Part shown: positions 58,909 to 64,000 of the stretch, piece after piece | Numbering within the stretch: the stretch's first letter is position 1 | How the letters are laid out: every line of letters starts with the position of its first letter | From: Mycolicibacterium peregrinum | GTDB lineage: Bacteria > Actinomycetota > Actinomycetes > Mycobacteriales > Mycobacteriaceae | Assembly: GCF_001665625.1 (NCBI RefSeq) | Contig: NZ_LZSY01000020.1 | Location: forward strand, 22,001 to 86,000 | DNA: 64,000 bases | Reading direction: 5' to 3' | Translations under genes and position numbers: made by a program | The notes under the pieces: generated by a model | Told to the model about the DNA's origin: nothing | Databases searched by the model: none | The model's input: only the letters and a program-made list of their open reading frames with translations

Positions 58909-60129
58909 ATGCTGACCATCCGTGGGCGCGCCGCTCTGGCCGCCGGAGCAACCGCACGCTGGGCGTCGCGGGTCACCGGCCGCGGTGCAGGCGCGATGAT
59001 CGGCGGACTGGTCGCCATGACACTGGACCGTTCGATCCTGAGCCAGCTCGGCCAGGGCCGCCGCAGCGTCGTCGTGACCGGCACGAACGGCAAATCGACC
59101 ACCACCCGGATGACCGCGGCCGCCCTGGCGACGCTCGGACCCGTGGCCAGTAACTCCGAGGGCGCCAACATGGACGCCGGCCTGGTGGCGGCGCTGGCCT
59201 CGGCACGCGACGCCGAGCTGGCCGCCCTGGAAGTCGACGAGATGCACGTCCCGCACGTGTCCGATGCCGTGGACCCCTCGGTGATCGTTCTGCTGAATCT
59301 GTCCCGGGACCAGCTCGACCGGGTCGGTGAGATCAACCACATCGAACGCACCCTGCGCGGCGGCCTGGCGCGGCACCGCGACGCGGTGATCGTCGCCAAC
59401 TGCGACGACGTTCTGATGACCTCCGCGGCCTACGACAGCCCCAACGTGGTGTGGGTGGCCGCCGGCGGCAGTTGGTCCGGTGACTCGGTGAGCTGCCCGC
59501 GGTCCGGCGAGATCATCGTGCGTGACGGGCGGGACTGGCGCTCGACGGGAACCGACTTCAAACGCCCCAGCCCGCAGTGGTGGTTCGACGACACCCACAT
59601 CTATGGCCCGGACGGCCTCGTCCTCCCGATGACGCTGGCCCTTCCCGGCGCCGTCAACCGCGGTAACGCCACCCAGGCCGTCGCGGCCGCCGTGGCCCTC
59701 GGTGCGGACCCGGCAGCCGCGGTGGCCGCGGTCTCGGGCGTCGACGAGGTCGCCGGGCGGTACCGCACCGTGCAGGTCGGCTCGCACACCGCCCGGATCC
59801 TGCTGGCCAAGAACCCGGCCGGGTGGCAGGAGGCGCTGTCGATGGTGGACAAGCATGCGGCCGGGGTCGTCATCTCCGTCAACGGACAGGTGCCCGACGG
59901 GGAGGACCTCTCGTGGCTGTGGGACGTCCGGTTCGAACACTTTGAGGACACCGTCGTGGTGGCCGCCGGTGAGCGCGGCACCGACCTGGCCGTGCGGCTC
60001 GGGTACGCCGGCGTCGAACACTCACTGGTGCACGACACCGTCGCCGCGATCGACTCCTGCCCGCCCGGGCATGTCGAGGTGATCGCCAACTACACCGCGT
60101 TCCTGCAACTGAATCGGCGGATCTCATGA
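58909..60129 (+). CDS. murT: MurT, lipid II isoglutaminyl synthase ligase subunit
   Basis: 406 residues, Mur-ligase-like. ATP-binding loop VVTGTNGKSTTTRMTAAAL and MurT C-terminal DUF1727-type region (VVISVNGQVPDGEDLSWLWD, AIDSCPPGHVEVIANYTAFL). With GatD it amidates the alpha-carboxyl of D-Glu in lipid II. The Cys4 zinc ribbon of streptococcal MurT is not visible: only one CPRSGE remains at that place. ATGA overlap with gatD. Confidence 0.92.
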   Translation: MLTIRGRAALAAGATARWASRVTGRGAGAMIGGLVAMTLDRSILSQLGQGRRSVVVTGTNGKSTTTRMTAAALATLGPVASNSEGANMDAGLVAALASARDAELAALEVDEMHVPHVSDAVDPSVIVLLNLSRDQLDRVGEINHIERTLRGGLARHRDAVIVANCDDVLMTSAAYDSPNVVWVAAGGSWSGDSVSCPRSGEIIVRDGRDWRSTGTDFKRPSPQWWFDDTHIYGPDGLVLPMTLALPGAVNRGNATQAVAAAVALGADPAAAVAAVSGVDEVAGRYRTVQVGSHTARILLAKNPAGWQEALSMVDKHAAGVVISVNGQVPDGEDLSWLWDVRFEHFEDTVVVAAGERGTDLAVRLGYAGVEHSLVHDTVAAIDSCPPGHVEVIANYTAFLQLNRRIS

Positions 60130-60833
60130 CGGTGAGGATCGGGCTGGTGCTGCCCGACGTGATGGGCACCTACGGCGACAGCGGCAATGCGGTGGTGCTG
60201 CGGCAACGGTTGCGGCTGCGTGGTATCGACGCCGAGATCGTGGAGATCACGCTGGATGATCCCGTGCCCGACTCCCTGGATCTGTACACCCTCGGCGGAG
60301 CCGAGGACTACGCCCAGCGGCTGGCCACCAAGCACCTGATCCGGTATCCCGGTCTGCAGCAGGCGGTTTCGCGCGGGGCACCGGTCCTGGCGATCTGCGC
60401 GGCGATCCAGGTGTTGGGTCATTGGTATGAAACCTCGGCGGGTGAGCGGGTGGAAGGCGTCGGGCTGCTCGATGTCACCACGTCGCCGCAGGAAGCCCGC
60501 ACCATCGGCGAGGTGGCCTCGCGACCACTGCTGGATGGGCTGTCGCAGCCGTTGACGGGCTTCGAAAACCACCGTGGCGGAACGGTTCTGGGACCCGACG
60601 CCAGGCCGCTGGCCGCGGTCACCAAAGGTGCGGGCAACCGTCTGGGCGACGGCTACGACGGTGCCGTGCAAGGCAGCGTCGTAGCCACCTATCTGCACGG
60701 GCCGTGCCTGGCGCGCAATCCGCAACTGGCCGACCATCTGCTCTCACAGGTGGTCGGTGAGCTGCCGCCCCTGGAGCTGCCGGAGGTCGACCTGCTGCGC
60801 CGCGAACGGTTGGCTGCGCCTCGGCGGGTGTAG
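60126..60833 (+). CDS. gatD: GatD, lipid II isoglutaminyl synthase glutaminase subunit
   Basis: 235 residues, CobB/CobQ-like class I glutamine amidotransferase. Nucleophile Cys in GAPVLAICAAIQVLGHW (AA where many relatives have GG) and His in VVATYLHGPCLARNPQLADH. It supplies ammonia to MurT. Formerly called cobQ2. Coupled to murT. Confidence 0.93.
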   Translation: MTVRIGLVLPDVMGTYGDSGNAVVLRQRLRLRGIDAEIVEITLDDPVPDSLDLYTLGGAEDYAQRLATKHLIRYPGLQQAVSRGAPVLAICAAIQVLGHWYETSAGERVEGVGLLDVTTSPQEARTIGEVASRPLLDGLSQPLTGFENHRGGTVLGPDARPLAAVTKGAGNRLGDGYDGAVQGSVVATYLHGPCLARNPQLADHLLSQVVGELPPLELPEVDLLRRERLAAPRRV

Positions 60834-60846
60834 GGGTGCCCCCTTT

Positions 60847-60910
60847 CGCCGAAACGGCATTCCAGCAGGCTTCTACTCGCACTTCCTCTGCCGGAATGCG
60901 ATTTCGGCGG
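60847..60910 (+). repeat. Dispersed palindromic repeat, copy B
   Basis: Arms CGCCGAAACGGCATTCCAGC and CCGGAATGCGATTTCGGCGG around the centre CTACTCGCACTTCCTC. It fills most of the 79-nt gap between gatD and the convergent MBL gene, so it may act as a bidirectional terminator. Confidence 0.85.
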
Positions 60911-60912
60911 GG

Positions 60913-61626
60913 TCAGGCCGCGAAAACGTCGACCGCCGAGGCAATTCGGGCCGCGGCGTCCTCAAGAATCGGCTCGCCGTGGCCGAACCCGGCACGCTGT
61001 GCGCCCGTGGCAGCAAGCTTGGCCACGGAGTCGGCGAGGGAAGCACGGTCGGTGTTGAAGACACCCAAGATCACCTGACCGTTGAACTCGGCAACCACAT
61101 CTCCGGTGAGCAGCGCATCAGCCTCCGGCAGATAGAGCGCGATGCCGCCCGGGGTGTGGCCGGGCACGCCGATCACGCGCGCCCCGCCGGCGAAGTCCAA
61201 TACATCACCGTCGCCTACCACCAGGTCCACCCGGCACGCCGGGCCGTGCGGTGCGGCGTCGAAATCCGGGCGGAGCTTCCGCTCCGAGTCGGTCAGTGCC
61301 GGCAGCGGTCCGGGTTCGTCGCCCCGGACGAAGTCGGCGTCACCTTTGCCTGCGATGACCTCCACATCGGACCAGCCGGCAACCTCGGCGGCCGCACCGC
61401 AATGGTCCTCGTGAAAATGGGTGAGCACGATGCGCTTGACGTGGATCCGTCGCCGCCCCAGCTCGGTGAGCGCGTCGGCGATCAGTTCGGCACTGTCCGA
61501 CCACCCGGTGTCGATCAACGTCACGCCGTCAGGTTCGGTCCACAGGTAGCTGTTGAGCAGGTGGGCCTGGCCGCCGGGAATCCGCAGCCGGTACAGCGAT
61601 TCCGCCATCTGGAGTAGGTCGGGCAT
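60913..61626 (-). CDS. MBL-fold metallo-hydrolase
   Basis: 237 residues from ATG 61626. Zinc-binding HxHxDH motif in VLTHFHEDHCGAA, second His in VIGVPGHTPGGIALYL, Asp in LLTGDVVAEF. Glyoxalase-II or lactonase-like; substrate unknown. Flanked on both sides by copies of the palindromic repeat. It is not part of the M. tuberculosis gatD-Rv3714c interval as I recall it. Confidence 0.85.
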   Translation of the reverse strand: MPDLLQMAESLYRLRIPGGQAHLLNSYLWTEPDGVTLIDTGWSDSAELIADALTELGRRRIHVKRIVLTHFHEDHCGAAAEVAGWSDVEVIAGKGDADFVRGDEPGPLPALTDSERKLRPDFDAAPHGPACRVDLVVGDGDVLDFAGGARVIGVPGHTPGGIALYLPEADALLTGDVVAEFNGQVILGVFNTDRASLADSVAKLAATGAQRAGFGHGEPILEDAAARIASAVDVFAA

Positions 61627-61647
61627 GGGTCCGACGCTACCGTCGCC

Positions 61648-61710
61648 CGCCGAAACCGCATTCCAGAAGGCTGCTACCCGCACTTCTTCTGCTGGAATGC
61701 GGTTTCGCGG
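61648..61710 (+). repeat. Dispersed palindromic repeat, copy C
   Basis: Arms CGCCGAAACCGCATTCCAGA and CTGGAATGCGGTTTCGCGG around CTACCCGCACTTCTTC. It overlaps the last codons of the DUF559-like gene. Confidence 0.85.
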
Positions 61711-62573
61711 GGTGTGGAGCGAAGGGTGCCGTCCCAGCCACGTGCCTTCAAAGCAGAGTAGGCACGCTGGACGACCTCGTGTTCCCGGTCCTCTTTGATC
61801 ACCTGCATGACGTCCCAACCAAGTCGGCGAAGCTTCGGCAACGCCTTCAGATCCTTGACGTACTGAGCACGGTCGGTCTGGTGCTGGCCACCGTCGTATT
61901 CCGAGGCAACCTGGAAGTCCTCCCAGCCCATATCCACGGTGCGGATCACCCGCCCCCACTGGTCGGCGATGGCGATCTGCGTTGTCGGCCGCGGCAGCCC
62001 GGCATCGATGTAAAGGAGCCGCAGCCGAGTCTCCGGCGGTGACGCCGCGCCGCCGTCGACCAACGGGAGCACTGCCTTGAGCTTCGCAACCCCACGTGCA
62101 CCTCGGTATCGCTTGGTCAGCATGAGGACATCCTCGGCGGAGAACGGGCATACATGCATGAGCGCGTCCAACCGCTCGAGTGCCTTCTTGCGTGGCAGGA
62201 AGCGCCCGAGGTCGAATGCCGTACGCGCGGGTGTTGTCACCGGCATGCCTGCGACACAGGTGATCTCGTCGTCCGCGATGCGCTCGTGCCGGATGACGAT
62301 GCCACGCGGCGACCGGATGTAGTCCCAGATGAGTTCAACGGCGACATCGTCGTCCACCCACTCCGCGCCGTGCAACGCCGAGGCCGCGACTCCGGTCACA
62401 ATGCCGTTCCGCTGTGTCCACATCCAGGCCGCGGTGATGTGGTCCCGCAGCGACAACGCTTGCCCCTTCGGCACATGCACGTTCCGAAAGATCGGCCGAT
62501 ACCAGCGCTGCAATTCATGTCGTGTGACGACACCACTGGCAATCGCCTCGGTGCCGATCAATATCTCCCCCAT
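61674..62573 (-). CDS. DUF559/AbiEi-like protein with repeat-encoded C-terminus
   Basis: 299 residues. N-terminal part (GVVTRHELQRWYRPIFRNVH, VTGVAASALHGAEWVDDD) recalls AbiEi-type winged-helix/antitoxin-fold proteins; the C-terminal part (VDMGWEDFQVASEYDGGQHQ, TDRAQYVKDLKALPKLRRLG, WDVMQVIKEDREH) is a VSR/DUF559-type nuclease fold with an E-x-D-x-x-x-H pattern. Probable Rv3714c homologue (between gatD and recR). Its last 10 or so residues (ETAFQQKKCG) are encoded by repeat copy C. Confidence 0.75.
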   Translation of the reverse strand: MGEILIGTEAIASGVVTRHELQRWYRPIFRNVHVPKGQALSLRDHITAAWMWTQRNGIVTGVAASALHGAEWVDDDVAVELIWDYIRSPRGIVIRHERIADDEITCVAGMPVTTPARTAFDLGRFLPRKKALERLDALMHVCPFSAEDVLMLTKRYRGARGVAKLKAVLPLVDGGAASPPETRLRLLYIDAGLPRPTTQIAIADQWGRVIRTVDMGWEDFQVASEYDGGQHQTDRAQYVKDLKALPKLRRLGWDVMQVIKEDREHEVVQRAYSALKARGWDGTLRSTPRETAFQQKKCG

Positions 62574-62605
62574 GGGCAGATGCTTGCCCTCGGGTCCGAC
62601 AAGCC

Positions 62606-62669
62606 CGCCGAAATGGCATTCCGGCAGGAGAAGTGCGAGTAAGGCCCTGCTGGAATGCCGTTTCGGCGG
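62606..62669 (-). repeat. Dispersed palindromic repeat, copy D
   Basis: Arms CGCCGAAATGGCATTCCGGC and CTGGAATGCCGTTTCGGCGG; read on the minus strand the centre is TACTCGCACTTCTC, so it lies in the opposite direction to B and C. It fills the gap between the recR end and the start of the DUF559-like gene. Confidence 0.85.
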
Positions 62670-62684
62670 AGGAGTGGTCCGTGA

Positions 62685-63296
62685 TCAGGCCATCGCGCGA
62701 CGGCCCGCCAGCGCGCGGCCCAGCGTGAGCTCGTCGGCGAACTCCAGGTCACCGCCCATCGGCAGGCCCGAGGCGATGCGGGTGACGGTCAGACCGGGGA
62801 TGTCGCGCAGCATCCGGACCAGATAGGTCGCAGTGGCCTCACCCTCGGTGTTGGGGTCGGTGGCGATGATCACCTCGGCTACGTCGACGCCGTCGACGCG
62901 TTCACCGATCCGATTGAGCAGTTCCCGGATGCGCAACTGGTCGGGCCCGACGCCCGACAACGGATCCAGCGCGCCGCCCAGCACGTGGTAGCGGCCGCGG
63001 AATTCGCGGGTGCGCTCGACAGCCTGGACGTCCTTGGGCTCCTCGACGACACACACCAGTGAGGCGTCGCGGCGGGGGTCTTTGCAGATCCGGCAGCGTT
63101 CCTCGTCGGAGACGTTGCCGCACACCGCACAGAACGTGACACCGTCCCGGATGCGGCCCAGCACCGCGGTCAGCCGATCGATGTCCGGAGGCTCGACGCT
63201 CAGCAGGTGAAACGCGATCCGCTGCGCGCTCTTGGGCCCGATGCCGGGCAGTTTGCCCAGCTCGTCGATCAGATCCTGTACTGGGCCTTCGAACAC
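62685..63296 (-). CDS. recR: Recombination mediator RecR
   Basis: 203 residues. Helix-hairpin-helix start ([20 protein letters not shown]), zinc finger [18 protein letters not shown] and Toprim domain ([20 protein letters not shown]). It acts with RecO/RecF to load RecA at gaps. GTG 63296 directly follows the ybaB stop (no gap), giving the usual ybaB-recR operon. Confidence 0.96.
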   Translation of the reverse strand: MFEGPVQDLIDELGKLPGIGPKSAQRIAFHLLSVEPPDIDRLTAVLGRIRDGVTFCAVCGNVSDEERCRICKDPRRDASLVCVVEEPKDVQAVERTREFRGRYHVLGGALDPLSGVGPDQLRIRELLNRIGERVDGVDVAEVIIATDPNTEGEATATYLVRMLRDIPGLTVTRIASGLPMGGDLEFADELTLGRALAGRRAMA

Positions 63297-63629
63297 TTAC
63301 AGCCCCGGAAGTCCGAACCCGCCCAGACCGCCGGCCAGCGGACCCAACCGGCTCTGGGCGAGGGTGTTCACCTGGTTGGAGGCATCGGCGAGGGCGCCGA
63401 CGATGAGGTCCTGCAGGGTCTCGGGGTCGGCGGGATCGATCACCTTGGGGTCGATGGCCACCGCGACCACCTCACCGCTGCCCTTGACCGTGACCTGCAC
63501 CAAGCCGCCGCCGGCCTGGCCGTGCACCTCGGAATTGGCCAGCGCCTCCTGCGCCTCCATGAGCTGCTGCTGTACCTGCTGCGCCTGCGCAAGCAGGGCC
63601 GACATGTCGGGTGTGCCTCCGGGTTGCAT
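63297..63629 (-). CDS. ybaB: YbaB/EbfC nucleoid-associated protein
   Basis: 110 residues with the YbaB fold ([60 protein letters not shown]). Binds DNA as a dimer; homologue of Rv3716c. First gene of the pair with recR. The bases upstream (63630-63706) hold its promoter region; nothing specific recognised. Confidence 0.92.
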   Translation of the reverse strand: MQPGGTPDMSALLAQAQQVQQQLMEAQEALANSEVHGQAGGGLVQVTVKGSGEVVAVAIDPKVIDPADPETLQDLIVGALADASNQVNTLAQSRLGPLAGGLGGFGLPGL

Positions 63630-63706
63630 GACTGGGTCCCCTTGCCGTGTTGATTGCGTCTTGGTCTCGACTTGGTTGCTCTCGCCTGTCGGCGGCGATT
63701 CGGACT

Positions 63707-63775
63707 GTCAGCCTAGTCGGCGGGCGGGCTAGCGTGGCGCCCGTGCGAGTCCCAGCCTGCGTGCGTGTCGGCACC
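63707..63775 (+). repeat. Left arm of 69-bp perfect inverted repeat
   Basis: Identical to the reverse complement of 63925-63993. It contains a -10-like TAGCGT (63730-63735) and, 7 nt later, GTG 63743 with the first 11 codons of an Rv3717-like amidase (VRVPACVRVGT). Confidence 0.9.
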
Positions 63776-63957
63776 TGGCGGCTGATCGACGCGTCGTTGG
63801 CGCCGTTGTGGCCGGGATCGAGGAAGACGATCATGCCGGCGATGTTCGAGGGGGCTGCGGAGGCGTGGGGAGCGTCGACGACCGCCGATGCGGTCGCAGC
63901 GATGATGACGCTGCTGACCATGGCGGTGCCGACACGCACGCAGGCTGGGACTCGCAC
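63767..63957 (-). pseudogene. N-terminal fragment of N-acetylmuramoyl-L-alanine amidase (Rv3717-like)
   Basis: Read on the minus strand from GTG 63957: MRVPACVRVGTAMVSSV, a signal peptide (IIAATASAVVDAPHASAAPS), then NIAGMIVFLDPGHNGANDAS and ISRQVPT. This is the start of the zinc amidase Rv3717, with the first zinc His in DPGHNG. After VPT the frame enters the inverted-repeat arm (RTQAGTRTG) and stops being amidase, so the enzyme is truncated at about 63 of roughly 240 residues. The intact gene should lie downstream of ybaB in the plus direction; here the segment is reversed. Confidence 0.75.
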
Positions 63958-63993
63958 GGGCGCCACGCTAGCCCGCCCGCCGACTAGGCTGAC
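63925..63993 (-). repeat. Right arm of 69-bp perfect inverted repeat
   Basis: Perfect reverse complement of 63707-63775; the 149-nt segment between them is unique. The last 7 nt of the window do not continue the match cleanly. Confidence 0.9.
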
Positions 63994-64000
63994 TCCTGAT

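Noticed and set aside
60757..61617. Plus-strand frame overlapping gatD end and the MBL gene
   Set aside because: Its sequence is the antisense of the MBL gene and of repeat copy B; no family pattern.
63743..64000. Plus-strand open frame starting at the amidase GTG and running off the window
   Set aside because: After 11 amidase codons it reads the antisense of the amidase start; openness is due to base composition and the inverted repeat.

Overview
The window reads as chromosome of a fast-growing mycobacterium (Mycolicibacterium type). It is GC-rich, starts often with GTG or TTG, has several leaderless-looking starts, and carries T7SS/ESX genes, the ergothioneine operon egtABCDE, and a right half that follows the M. 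tuberculosis Rv3700c-Rv3717 gene order with insertions. I recognise no tRNA, rRNA or CRISPR. Names come from reading motifs and recalled families; no search was run.

1-13.5 kb is an accessory polymorphic-toxin island. It starts with a decayed IS21 element whose istA and istB are fused by deletion and whose right end clips a small membrane-protein gene. Two GAD-like/DUF1851 immunity genes share an identical first 94 residues and then diverge. Between them lies a three-gene minus-strand operon of unknown proteins. The second immunity gene converges on a 2083-residue toxin that ends in an Ntox15/Tde1-like nuclease domain (HEQD). A WXG100 protein and a YbaB-like protein precede the toxin in its operon, pointing to type VII export. 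13.5-17 kb holds four plus-strand exported or membrane proteins of unknown function.

17-29.3 kb is an ESX substrate/chaperone locus: two EspG-like proteins, WXG100 proteins, PE/PPE-like proteins, YbaB-like and EspD-like proteins, an EccA AAA ATPase and an EspI-like ParA/MinD ATPase. No EccB, EccC, EccD, EccE or MycP is present here. A FabH-like ketosynthase is translationally coupled inside the substrate operon.

29.3-43.6 kb is mostly core: egtE-D-C-B-A, two exported proteins, a FurA-like regulator with a clear operator, a DUF4185 secreted protein, asd and lysC, a nitroreductase, galU and a membrane esterase. 43.6-54 kb is a nitrogen-scavenging block. One side has a GntR regulator, a biuret-hydrolase-like isochorismatase and an NCS1 permease. 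The other has amtB, a glnT/gmaS-like synthetase, glxBCD (N-methylglutamate synthase-like), a sarcosine-oxidase-like flavoprotein and an XRE-cupin regulator. Together these could convert methylated amines to glutamate and ammonium.

54-64 kb holds a lytic transglycosylase, leuA with a leader-peptide attenuator, a DnaQ-like exonuclease, murT-gatD (peptidoglycan amidation), an MBL hydrolase, a DUF559-like protein, recR and ybaB. Four copies of a roughly 63-bp palindromic repeat (38.2, 60.8, 61.6 and 62.6 kb) sit here; one seems to encode a signal peptide and another the C-terminus of a protein. The right edge has 69-bp perfect inverted repeats around the start of a truncated Rv3717-like amidase.
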